18,065 bases of DNA from Physocladia obscura. Its lineage: Eukaryota; Chytridiomycota; Chytridiomycetes; Chytridiales; Chytriomycetaceae. The stretch is taken from the NCBI GenBank assembly GCA_027596945.1, contig JADGJH010000040.1, positions 20,459 to 38,523 of the forward strand, read 5' to 3'. The translations under genes were made by a program, and so were the position numbers. The notes beneath the pieces are model-generated. The model saw nothing but the letters and a program-made list of their open reading frames with translations. It was not told the origin of the DNA and did not search any database. This document shows, one piece after another, positions 8,278 through 18,065 of this stretch. How positions within the stretch are numbered: position 1 is the first letter of the stretch; the number at the start of each line of letters is the position of its first letter.

Positions 8278-11200
8278 ATGATCAGCGACGAAACCAAAGC
8301 AGCGATTGTTAAAAAAGCATCGGCAGCGACAGCCGCAGCCGCAGCCGCAGCCGCAGTTTTCGTTACCTCTCCAACCTCGTTCGATAATTTGGGCATATCA
8401 CCTCTCTCAAACTTAAATATGATGGCCGATGCAGCCGCGACAGCCGAACCCTCTGACATTGGCCGCGATTTTGAATCGGACAAAAATAATCTTCAGCCGC
8501 AAATATCTGGGAACAATACCAAAGAAAGTTGTGATAATACCGACAATATTGATTTAAATGGTGGCGAGGATTCGGACGACAATGAAATCCGCGCTGCTGG
8601 TCCAGCGACCGCTGCAGGCCCCATCATCTCAACAACACAATTTCTGCAACCAAAAGTTGCGAAAAATGATCCACGTATTACAAACGCAGTCCATCGGCTT
8701 GAAGCTCTGATGCGTCCAGCAACTGAATACAAAAATCTGGCTCCTCAAATTATGTCGAATCGTGTGCCACAGCAAATACAGCCGTCGCACGCACCCGAAA
8801 TTAATTACAACAAACAACCTACTCAAATTTTGCCATTCAATCAAAATTCTCAACTTCCAAAAAACTCTTTTTCTGCCAAACCAATTTTTTCCACACCAGC
8901 AAGTTTTCATGGTGCAGCGGCAAACTATTTATTACCATCCGGACAGCTGCATCATCAGCATCCTCTCTTGTCTTCTTCAGCTTCCGCTTTGAACATGACT
9001 GCCATCACCACTCAACTTCACACAAATTCTACAACTGTTCCACAGCCTCAAACATATAACCATCCAACTCTCGGTCCAACCGTGAGCTGGACAACTTCAA
9101 TTCTTGCAGACTGCAATATCAATCCGATATCAGATCTCACTGATGCACAAAGGCGTGCTTTTACTTGCTGTGATGCAATAATTCTTGCAGCCGTTAAAGA
9201 GCGCAACCAGTTTCTAGAAATCAGCCGAGCCCTCGTGTCTGAATGTGGAAAATATCGGGAGATCGGAAACAAATATCTTGGTATCTTGAGGCAATTAGTT
9301 GGAATAGTGCCTCTCAATGTTCAAGTTGGCGTGAGAATGGATTTGGAGGCAATTGAGAAGTTTGCTAGAACTGAAGTGAGTTCTTACTATATATTTTAAA
9401 TTTTTATTCAAATGCTACTGAAAATAGAGTGCTCTAGCTGCCTCTCATATTCAATATGGCTCAGAACAATATAATCAAGTATATCGACAGGCGCAGCATA
9501 AGTCTCAACATTCTGAGTGGCAAAAACATACCCATGATTTCGCTCATCAAAAATCGGCTGAAGTCGGCAATTTAGAATTAAATAGAAAAAAATTAGAGAG
9601 TTTTGTTGGAAATATTGCAACTAATTTAAAGCGAATTGCAAGTCCTGTATTTTTCAAGAACTGTGAAAAAAAAATGAAATCTGTTGGAAGTTGCAACAGT
9701 TCGAGTCCAAATTCAAACAGCAGAATTGTGGAAAGCCCTGATGAAACAGACTTCAGGTTTTCTTTCTTTCCTTCTTTTTTTCTTTTCGTCTTTTCTTCTT
9801 TCTTCTTTTTTCTTATTTTCCATTCAATATTTCAATCTACACGACAATATAGATTGGAAAACGAAATAATAGAACGAAAAACCGATGAAGAAACTTTACC
9901 CAACAGGATCAATATCGGTGACAGTCCAATCACAACTGCACAGTCAGTCGAAAGCATATTATCATCAGTAGAATTTTTAGAAAGAAAAGAATCGAGTCAA
10001 CAAGATCGACCGCATAATACCCGCAGAAATTTACTGCCCATGATGCAAGTTAATGCGCCACAACAGCATAAATTGAATACAAAAGTGTTAAACAAACAAG
10101 TTGTCTCTGCAATGGCACTGTCTCGACCATTTAAATATCTCTTCACAGCATGCTCGGTAAAGAATCATGCTTATCTTTTATTTTATTGATTTTCTAATGA
10201 TACTCTTCTGTCTTTTTTTCTTTCGTCCAGGGATCCATCAAGATTTGGGACGTGTCTGTCAGTCTCAAAGAGGCACCGCAAGTTGGAATCATTGATCTGA
10301 ATATAGAATCCAACAAACTCATTCGCACCATAAAATTAACTCCAGATGGTAAAACTCTCATCGCAGGCGGTGAAGGACAAGACGTGTCAATATGTAACAT
10401 CAACACCACAACCCCGCATCTCATTGCAAGAATACCCAGTGTAGGATGTGATATATATACGCTTGCAGTAACGCATAACTCGGCTGCCGTTATTATTGGA
10501 GGGCGCGATAGCTTGCTCCAACTTTGGGATATTAGTAGCGCCACAGCTTTAACTGCTGCTCAGAAAATTAATATGAATTTTGTCAGAAGTTTTATTGGGC
10601 ACACTGCTTCAGTTACTTGTGTTTCAATCAGCCGAGATGGGAAAAAACTGTATTCTGGTCAGTGCTGCAACTGCCACATCAAAACTGTAGTTTTATAAGC
10701 ATAAAACTAATTAATTGTATGCAAATAAAATAACAACAAAAAATAGGATCTTTGGACAAAACTGTTCGACTATGGGATATACAATTCGGATACTTGCTTG
10801 AAACTTTCAACTTTTCATGCCCAGTTTACAGCTTTGATTTGAATCCACTGATTCCGATTCTTACTGTCGGGCTTGACAATGCTGTTGTGCAAAAATTTCT
10901 CACGCGGTTGCCGATGCACCATCAGCAACAGCAACAACAGAATAATTCTTTGGGCAGCACCAGCGCAACAACTTCTGATAATCTCATTCGAACAACAGAC
11001 CACGACATTGTTTATCTCGAGAACCCCAAAATTTCGGCAGAAAAAATCGACACAGTGAGTGCTGAGTCGCAACAGCAGCAACAAAACCGATTCGGCGGAG
11101 ATGATGACAGCCACGATGATAATGATGATATTGAACGGAATTTGTCGAAGCCTACACCGTGGAGTTGCGTGAAATATAGTAGAAGTGGGCTGTGGTTTGT

Positions 11201-11532
11201 CGTTGCTGGGTCCAACGGAAATGTCAGTGTGTACAAAGAAGGAAATGTGAATCCAGCAACTGTGGCTGTGATGAGTTGCGGTGGAGGAAGAGGTGAAGGT
11301 GGAGGTAGTGCAAGCGGGGATGTAAAAAATCGAAGATGCGGAGCAAAAAAAATTTGCACTATTTTGGGTGACGGAAGCGCTACTATTTGCGCGGATGTAT
11401 CTTTGTGCGGGAATTTCATCGTTGAGTGTTTTTGTTTTTTTTGTAACCAAATTTTAAAAAAAAATTTTTTTTTTAAAGGTGATAGGTCGTAATACCGAGT
11501 TTTATGTTTACCGAGTTTTTTCTGAGTACTGA
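8278..11532 (+). CDS. Groucho/TLE-family WD40 transcriptional corepressor
   Basis: Groucho/TLE proteins are recruited by DNA-bound repressors through a C-terminal beta-propeller and oligomerise through an N-terminal Q domain. Exons: 8278-9375, 9428-9756, 9853-10156, 10231-10657, 10747-11420, 11479-11532, giving 961 residues. The family call rests on the propeller, collinear with TLE: a LNTKVLNKQVVSAMALS lead-in, GSIKIWDVS, LTPDGKTLIAGGEG, VRSFIGHTASVTCVSIS, YSGSLDKTVRLWD, WSCVKYSRSGLWFVVAG, CADVSLCGNFIV and terminal FYVYRVFSEY. Upstream are a poly-Ala run (residues 19-26), a Pro/Ser/Gln-rich region, and a helical stretch (about 290-365, LRQLVGIVPLNVQVGVRMDLEAI) that may be a diverged Q domain. 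Poly-Gln and Gly-rich insertions interrupt the late blades (about residues 777 and 897). Intron 9757-9852 is 96 bp, pyrimidine-rich and open in frame. The ATG at 8278 follows AAACC. A Tup1-type identity is less likely given the Groucho-specific lead-in. Confidence 0.85.
8323..8356 (+). repeat. GCAGCC-type hexanucleotide repeat encoding poly-Ala
   Basis: Imperfect tandem GCAGCC units inside the first TLE exon encode an alanine run near the N-terminus. Such a tract can change in length by slippage. Confidence 0.7.
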
Positions 11533-11596
11533 ATATCACGAATAAGAAAATTTAAAAAAAAAAAAAGAAAGACAAAATCCGTGGCAACTTTATTGG
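11533..11596. other. Convergent 3' intergenic region between TLE and DCAF11
   Basis: Only 64 bp separate the two stop codons. It contains an A-rich run (about 11551-11574 on the plus strand) and AATAAG at 11541-11546, a possible weak poly(A) signal for TLE. The 3' UTRs of the two genes almost certainly overlap. Confidence 0.5.
11589..11594 (-). terminator. Candidate poly(A) signal of DCAF11
   Basis: AATAAA begins 3 nt after the DCAF11 TAA stop on the minus strand, in the context CCAATAAAG, and is followed by a T-rich run. Confidence 0.5.
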
Positions 11597-13378
11597 TTAC
11601 GAATGCACGAATGTCTCAAGCGCACCTTCTTCATCATCTGTCCACACGCTCGCAACAATTTGAGGCTCATTTGGATTCCAAGAAACGTCCCTTATACAAA
11701 CAGCGGTGGTCTCTCGTTGCCTCTCCCGCTGTCGCAAAGCCACCAAATGACGCGCCCGTTCGAATGCAGTCGACGCTCGACTGACAATCAGCTCTTCATC
11801 TTCTTCTGAATTACGAAGCGATTGCGACTGCACCCGAGGAACTTTCAACACGGCAATAGGCGGGCCCCCTGATGGATGAAGAACGGGATCATAAATATAC
11901 ACGCAGCCATCGGAGCTCCCGGAATAAATATATCGATGGCCAGTGTTTTCGGGAGAATAGTGGCACCGAATGAGCGTCCGTAGCACTTTATGCCCCTTGA
12001 ATGTGGCAACGCTTTTGTCAGCAGGGTGTGGACGGGCAAGTCGCGATGGATACGATTGCCAACGGTAGTCGAAATTTGTGGTTCGCACAGGTCGCGTTGC
12101 GTAGAAGTCGTCATCATCAACCATACTTTTGCGGAGATCCCAGACTTTGATTGACTGGTCTTTTGCGTTTGATATGACTGTGCGAGCGTCACGGTCGCGG
12201 GTTGTGATGAATGTTATTCCTTCGGTGTGGCCTAGAAGAACCCCTACGGGTCGGGAGTTTGCAAGTGATGATCGTCGATCCCAGACTTTGACTTTACCGT
12301 CATCACTGCCACTGATTAGAATGTTCGCACTTTCATCGGCAAACGCGACTGCATTAACGTCTTCATTGTGGGCCTCCACTCTATTTGCGATTTAAGTGGT
12401 TTTCTACTTTCATTGCCACTATTTTTTCTTTTGCTCAATTTGCTCATTAACTCACCTATGCAAAACGGTCTTTGTAACAACATCTTGAACAAAAATATAG
12501 CCTTCGGAAGCGCCAGCAACAACTTCGCGACCGTCCTCAGAAAGTCGTACACTCCAAATACCGCAGTCTTCATTGAACGGCAGAGCAATGTGTGACGAAT
12601 AGTGTAACAGGGCTGTGTCATCATCGTTTGAAGAATTATTGAACGAGGTGTTGCGGAGATTGACGAGAAAAATAGTAGCGTGGATAGATGAGTAGACAAG
12701 CGAGGAGTTATCTTTCGAGAGGTCACAATCAGTGATTGTCCAACGCCCAGGTGCACATCTGATTTTGGATGCAAGTGAAAATGCGTTGTGTGGAGCGAAA
12801 AGAGAGATGTTAAAGTCTTGAGTTGCTGCATAGAATAATGAGCCGTCCGAGGAAAACTGGGCACAGTACGGTTTCGCATCGAAACGTTTGCGAAGGCGTG
12901 GGTCAGACGAATGGGATGTGGGTAGCAGCTGTGCCACCAGCCTAGTTTTTGTAGTGGTATGGTTCGACCGGCCGACTTCCCTGGCACGTACGTGGCGAAG
13001 AACAGGCGCCAAAGTGTGCTGATTTTTGCTGTTTTCGGATGGTATTGGATTGGTGTGTTGGCGTTGTTTTTTGTTTTTGTTTGGCGCATACTCGTCGTCC
13101 GAGCTGTTGGAGTTGCTGCTGCTGATCTGACGTTGACGGTAGATATCAATACCATCATTATAATCGTATACGTCGCTGTTGTCGCTCTCAACATTCTCAT
13201 AGTCATCATCGTCATCATCGTCATCGTCATCAAACAACACATTCGGACGGTTTCCAAAAAGTAACTGATGCAAAGAAACCGTGGACGTGGCATGGGTTTC
13301 GGAGAAGTCTGTCCAATTGCTGTCGGACTCCAGGTCGCTGTCAACACCGTTGTTGTTCTCGTTTTCGTTGCTGTCCAT
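11597..13378 (-). CDS. DCAF11: DCAF11/WDR23, CUL4-DDB1 substrate receptor
   Basis: WD40 adaptor that brings substrates to the CUL4-DDB1 ubiquitin ligase; in animals it limits NRF2/SKN-1 signalling, but whether that role applies here is unknown. Exons (minus): 12456-13378 and 11597-12380, giving 568 residues (human DCAF11 about 546). The single intron (12381-12455, GTGAGT donor) falls inside CAT-AG/A. Collinear family matches: KRFDAKPYCAQFSSDGSLF, LSEDGREVVAGASEGYIFV, VEAHNEDVNAVAFAD, LISGSDDGKVKVWDRR, GHTEGITFI, DQSIKVWDLRKS, FDYRWQSYP, LRTLIRCHYSP, YIYSGSSDG and IRDVSWNP. Two WDxR boxes (residues 341-344 and 388-391) are the expected DDB1-binding signature. The N-terminus is acidic with ten consecutive Asp (residues 50-59). 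A charged insertion of about 44 residues (491-534) sits before the last blade. It has one intron in 1.7 kb of coding sequence, few for this window. Start codon ATG 13378 lies 49 bp from the divergent VPS15 ATG. Confidence 0.95.
13202..13231 (-). repeat. GAT/GAC codon repeat encoding ten Asp
   Basis: Imperfect GAT/GAC triplet tract on the minus strand in DCAF11 exon 1, coding residues 50-59. It is part of an acidic, Asn/Ser-rich disordered N-terminus. Confidence 0.75.
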
Positions 13379-13427
13379 TGCAGAAATTTGATTTGTTGAT
13401 TTGAAATTGAGAAATTTGAGTGGGGAA
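13379..13427. promoter_or_regulatory. Compact divergent promoter region, DCAF11/VPS15
   Basis: These 49 bp are all that separate the two start codons. The stretch is AT-rich with repeated GAAATTTGA/GATTTGAA-like words and has no TATA box. Either both promoters lie here or each extends into the other gene's first coding exon. Confidence 0.45.
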
Positions 13428-16400
13428 ATGGGGAATACCCAATCACAGACACACTCAACGCACAGCCAGCAAGGGCTTGGGAGTGGGAGCGGTCAAGTGC
13501 TGCACAACGACAACAACAACCATCATCGACACCACCACTCTCATCCGCTTACGCAATCGCCGTCGTTCTCGCACTCTCAGCTGCAGCACCTTGCATCCGC
13601 ATCGGCGCCAAACTCGGCAGCCATTTTTGTTGGCGAGCTGCAGGACCAGCTGGATCTGGCATATGAAAAAAGGTGAGGGAGGAATACTGACGGCTATGGG
13701 TGGGCTGAGCAGCCGCAAAATGGCTAACCACGCGTAATCACATGCATAGTCTCGGCACGTCGCGCTTCCTCAAGAGCATCAAGTGCCGACATCAGCCGCA
13801 GCCGCAGTCGCAGTCGCAACCCTACGACGGGACGCCGCTGGTGGCAAAGGCGTTTTTGAAGCCACTGGCGCTTGTTCCGGCGTCGGCGGCGACGTCGGCG
13901 CCGCTGGTCGCCTCGCCCACGACGCCCCCACAGTTGCACCCACAGCATCCGCAATCTCCCCTCTCCGTTGTCGCGCAGTCCGCAGTTTTTTCTTCGGCGG
14001 ACACTCCCCTCGATTCGCAGCAAAACCAGAACCTCCCTATGTCTTTGAAGCAAACTGTCCGCGCTATCCAGGGTCCGTCTATCAATCTCTATCTCCATCG
14101 CAATTACTAAAGCTACTACTCAGATGAAGCTGCGCTGCTCATCCACATCCCCAACGCGTTTCCATACATTAAAGTCATAGAAACTCAACGCGCCGCTTAT
14201 ATGGTCAGACAGTTTCTCTATTCAAACTTGTATGACCGCATCAGGTTTTTTTTATCTCTCATTCTTTTTCTCTCTTAATCAATCTGATTATTTTTAATCA
14301 GCACCCGCCCCTTCTTATCGTTTGGCGAAAAAATTTGGATCACTTTCCAGATTTTGACTGGCTTGTCACAAGCCCATGCTCTCAATGTACGGTTTTTTTT
14401 ATTTCTTATCAATGATTAATAAATTATTATTAGATATACCACGGCGATATCAAAACCGAAAACATTCTTGTAACTTCATGGACATGGGCCTACATATCCG
14501 ATTTTTCAGCTTCCCATAAACCCGTCCATTTACCAGAAGACAATCCAGCTGACTTCAACTTCTTCTTCGACTCATCATCGCGGCGTAGCTGCTACCTTGC
14601 CCCCGAACGCTTTCTTGCGCCTGGCGAAACATTATTTCATGTGAAACGAGCCGAATTGACTCCAGAAATGGATATTTTTGGGATTGGGTGCACTATTGCA
14701 GAAATGTTTTTGGAAGGAACGCCGATTTTCAATTTGAGTCAACTTTTGCGTTATCGCAGGGGCGAATATGATCCTAGTCTTGTGCTGGATAAAATCGAGA
14801 ATTTTCATGTCCGGGTAAAGGAAGTACATTTACTTTATATAATTTAATTTTTTGTTTGCAGGAAATGCTCAGTAGTATGATTGATATTGACCCCAAGAAA
14901 AGAAAGTCAATAGACGCATACTTGAATGAATTGTAAGCTATTGATGGAGCCATCTTTTCGGTTATAAGCTCAGCAAAAAATGATATACACTACATAAAAA
15001 CACACAGCCGCGATTTGATTTTTCCGTCGTATTACTCAACGTTTTTGCACACATTCATTCATGGTCTCTCTTTGAATACATCAAATATTGGTGGGCAAAA
15101 TCAGCAGCAAACGCGCCCACTATCGTCAGCATCGTTGTCGTCATCACCATCTCCGGGCTCAGTGCCTCTTTCGCAAACTGCTTTGGGAGCAGCTGCTTCT
15201 GCTTCTGCTATTCCCGTTACTGCGGACGTTAAGATTGAGAAGATGTTCTATGAGTTTTGGAGAGTTGCTGAGGCGGCTGGGATTCCGAATGAATATGAGA
15301 ATTCGAATCGCCAAAGTTCCAAAAATAGAGGTGTGATAATTTTTTATTTTGTTTTTCTAAGTTTTTCTCATCGTATTACTTTGAAGCTATTTCGTTGTCG
15401 GCGGTTGGAAGAATGGTTCGATTTTTTCTAGTTGCTGTGTTCTTACTAAAAAAGGGAAAAAAACAACAGAATTTACTACCTTTAACACTCAGCATTCCAA
15501 ATTACACTAGTTCTTCGTCAGACATTGAGATCAAAGAGTCATGCCGTAAGTCACGCTCACATTTGCTTGAACAACATTGTAGATTCTGAAATTTTTGTTC
15601 AATAGATGATGTTTGTTTGATTCTCACAACAATTGTATGCACAACTCTTCGAAATACCCATTATGCGACATCTCGTCTCATGGCTTTGGAACTAATTCTG
15701 GTATTGGGAATACAACTGACTGACGAAGACCGGCTTGATAGGATCGTTCCATATGTGGTTTATTTGCTGCAGGACGAGAATGCAATGGTCCGATGTTTGG
15801 CAGTCAAAGTGCTGACGCAATTAGTTGAGTTTTTTCTTCTTTTTCTTCTTTTTTTCTTACCTTCATTCTCATTGCAGCTTTCTATGGTTGAAAGTATCAC
15901 AACAGCGGATGTGACTATTTTCCAGGAATACATTTTGCCGATATTGAAGCCCTTGTCTGCCGATACCGAAATAATTGTCAGGATTTCATACGCTGGGTGC
16001 ATCGCTAGCATTGGTGAGACAAAAATTATTTTATTTCTTCTATTTTTATCTTCATTTTTTATTATTAATATTTTATCCAGCTGAAACTGCATTGAGATTT
16101 CTTGAATTGGCACAACTGTTTCAGCAAAATTTTAGTGAAGCGGAGGGAGATGGTAACATTCATCAGGTTTGGGTTATATATATACATATTTATTTCCCTT
16201 TTCACCGAAATAATTAGCTATCGTATGATGTTGCCTTGCACGAACTTCATGAGTCTATACAAGATCAGGTTGTTGTGTTTCTGAGTGATCCAGACGTTGA
16301 TGTGAAGCGAGCGCTTTTGTTTGATATGGCGCGACTCTGTATATTTTTTGGAAAACAACGAGCAAACGACGTGCTCCTAGGCCATATGATAACTTATTTG

Positions 16401-18065
16401 AATGATAAAGATTGGCAACTGAGAAGGTGTGCAATTTATTTTATTTTCTTTGCGTTATCTGACCAAGCAATCACAAATAAATATACGTATAATAGTGCCT
16501 TTTTCGAAAGCATTGTTGGGGTTGGAACGTTTGTTGGATGGCGGAGTTTAGAGGAGTATATATTACCACTGATGGTTCAATCATTGACGGATGCGGAAGA
16601 GTTTGTTGTTGAAAAGGTTCTCATGTCGCTCACGCTTTTGGCGGAACTTGGGCTGTTCCAGAAGCCAAAATTGAAGGAACTCGCAAACAGTATCTTACCG
16701 TTGCTGTGTCATCCAAGCCCATGGATTCGTCATGGTTTAAAATTTTCGTTTTGTGTTTGTCTGCGAAACTAAAACCAAAAATAACATGTTGACTTATCTA
16801 AATAGGAGCGATTGCATTCATAGCAACAACGTCGAAACTTCTGCCGTTGATCGATGTGCGATGTATTTTATATCGCGAGCTGAAACCTTTCTTAAAATCA
16901 AACATGTCTGACATTTCGGAAATTAATCTGCTCTTCAATTTGAAGTCTCCCGTAAGTTTTAGTACGCACTCACTTGTCCCCATCTTTCTGTTTCTTTTTT
17001 TCTTTGATTTATTTGCAAAAATCTCATTTAGCTTAGTCGAGTCTTGTTCGACCAAGCGCTGTTGCTCGCAACGCAAGCGCCGGCAGTCTCGTACAAGAAG
17101 GAAATATTTGATGACGTGCTTGAACTTTCACAATCGGATTCGAACGAGAAGTGAGTAATTGGTTGCGCACAGAAAATTCTTTTAAAGCCTAAAAGTCTTT
17201 CAAGATTCATTCTTTTTTTGTTTTTTAACCCTAGCTTTTTTTTTCAGCAACACCGAGTTAATACAAAGGCTTCGCGAATTTGGGATGACTGATGAAGACA
17301 AAGAGAAACTATTTGCATTAAAGTATTACATATCAAAGTCAACACAAAGAAGAGGAGCTGGTGTTGGGACAATGAAATTTAGTGGTGCTGTGCTTGGTGA
17401 AAATGATAAAATCAATTGGGTTTGTGTGTATATACGGTTTTTGGCTAATAATCTTTTTAATTTTTTCTTCAACACAAACTTAAGATTCGAATCGCAGCGC
17501 ACACAGTGTTCCTAACTCCACCAAAGTATATTAATACCACTAAAAGCAGCGTAAGCTACCCTCAATCCCCCTTCCGCTACTTCTTAGATTTAAAATAATA
17601 AAATAATTTTCGTGTTTAGCGCGGTGGTGGCGGACCACGACCTCGTCATTCATCAGAATCCTTATTCAGTCGATTGGAAAACAGCCCTAATCAACTGATA
17701 TTGACTAAATTTGCCGCGCGGATGGACAGCGCAGCCTCGTCGGACGGTGGCGGCGGCGGCAAACCACATCATCTCGCACCAGCCCCTACACTGCGTGCGA
17801 GATCGGTCAGCACGGCGTCAGAAGCGGCGACAAGTCATGCATCTGGACCCGCTGTTGCGAAATATACGGAAACTGAGGCGTCAGATCAGGCATCAGTTGT
17901 TTCTTTTGATTTAGATGTAAAGAGTGGTGCGCGAGGGAAAATGAGCGGATCACAAGTTGGTAGCATTCGAAAAGAAGTTTCGAGGATGCAAGTAGGGGTT
18001 GATGTTGCCAGAATTGAAATTGTTGATGGTGTTGGCACGTTGGTTTCTGGAAGTATGTTTTTTTT
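13428..18065 (+). CDS. VPS15: VPS15/PIK3R4, regulatory pseudokinase of the class III PI3-kinase, C-terminus outside window
   Basis: Scaffold of the VPS34 complexes for autophagy and endosomal sorting. Exons: 13428-13672, 13750-14072, 14124-14244, 14302-14386, 14434-14814, 14862-14932, 15008-15330, 15387-15415, 15470-15545, 15606-15823, 15878-16013, 16081-16166, 16218-16426, 16496-16734, 16806-16951, 17032-17150, 17248-17419, 17485-17550, 17620-18052, then a GTATGT donor at 18053. That is 1,159 codons plus one base. MGNTQS gives the N-myristoylation glycine typical of VPS15. Kinase features: KSLGTSRF, LVAK (Lys 115), HGDIKTEN (261-268) and DFS in place of DFG (281-283), then LPEDNPADFN, CYLAPERF and PEMDIFGIGC. 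HEAT repeats follow: LMALELILVL, EYILPIL, AETALRFLEL, FFGKQRANDVLLGHM, FFESIVGVGTFVGW and DAEEFVVEKVL. Exon 19 is a Gly/Ser-rich linker; the WD40 domain would lie beyond the window. An N-lobe insertion (residues about 120-195) is Pro/Ala/Gln-rich and GC-rich. The 15331-15469 region could instead be read as one 101 bp intron (15331-15431). Confidence 0.96.

Noticed and set aside
9674..10189. Continuous 171-codon frame spanning a Phe-rich stretch, possibly a membrane segment
   Set aside because: The Phe-rich part is the pyrimidine-rich intron 9757-9852 bounded by AG/GT and AG; splicing joins the flanking Groucho-like coding segments in phase.
10815..11450. 211-codon minus-strand open frame
   Set aside because: Antisense shadow of TLE exon 5; its Leu/Ser/Thr runs come from the poly-Gln and Gly-rich tracts read backwards.
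12316..13458. 380-codon minus-strand open frame, longer than the true DCAF11 exon
   Set aside because: It is an alternate frame over the DCAF11 exon and the GAT/GAC and AAC-rich tracts, giving Thr/Met/Arg-rich low-complexity sequence without family matches. The other frame matches DCAF11 end to end.
1..18065. Functional cluster of WD40 genes, or prokaryotic-type systems such as CRISPR arrays or operons
   Set aside because: Orientation alternates, the proteins work in unrelated complexes, WD40 domains are common in eukaryotes, and no direct-repeat array, tRNA or rRNA was seen.

Overview
This is a gene-dense stretch of a eukaryotic nuclear genome. Six protein-coding genes fill about 18 kb, and I traced 48 complete introns, all readable as GT-AG, between 43 and 97 bp long. 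Exon boundaries were set by matching the conceptual translation to remembered protein families and requiring every junction to stay in phase. The gene set points to a flagellated (IFT121 present) organism, and the presence of a Groucho/TLE-type corepressor favours an opisthokont, such as a unicellular relative of animals or an early-branching zoosporic fungus relative. I cannot place it further. The genetic code looks standard.

Layout. (1) 1-2990, minus: IFT121/WDR35, an intraflagellar transport A subunit, cut off by the left edge. (2) 3010-3696, minus: a small heat shock protein (Hsp20) lying 19 bp upstream of the IFT121 start codon. (3) 3697-4549: an 850 bp intergenic stretch with a TATA box for the Hsp20 gene and a broken minus-strand coding region whose tail resembles a Fanzor/TnpB zinc ribbon. 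(4) 4550-7935, plus: XPB/ERCC3/Ssl2, the TFIIH translocase. (5) 7936-8277: a promoter region with a cluster of TTGACA/TGTCAA motifs. (6) 8278-11532, plus: a Groucho/TLE-like corepressor. (7) 11597-13378, minus: DCAF11/WDR23, a CUL4-DDB1 substrate receptor, convergent with the TLE gene. (8) 13428-18065, plus: VPS15/PIK3R4, divergent from DCAF11 with 49 bp between start codons, cut off by the right edge before its WD40 domain.

The genes do not form one pathway. They cover ciliary transport, proteostasis, transcription and DNA repair, transcriptional repression, ubiquitylation, and PI3-kinase/autophagy signalling. Four of the six families contain WD40 propellers (IFT121, TLE, DCAF11 and VPS15, whose propeller lies outside the window), which I regard as coincidence. 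The most unusual aspects are the extreme packing (19, 49 and 64 bp gaps), several introns that stay open in frame, and the decayed transposon-like nuclease remnant. I found no convincing wholly new multi-gene system.
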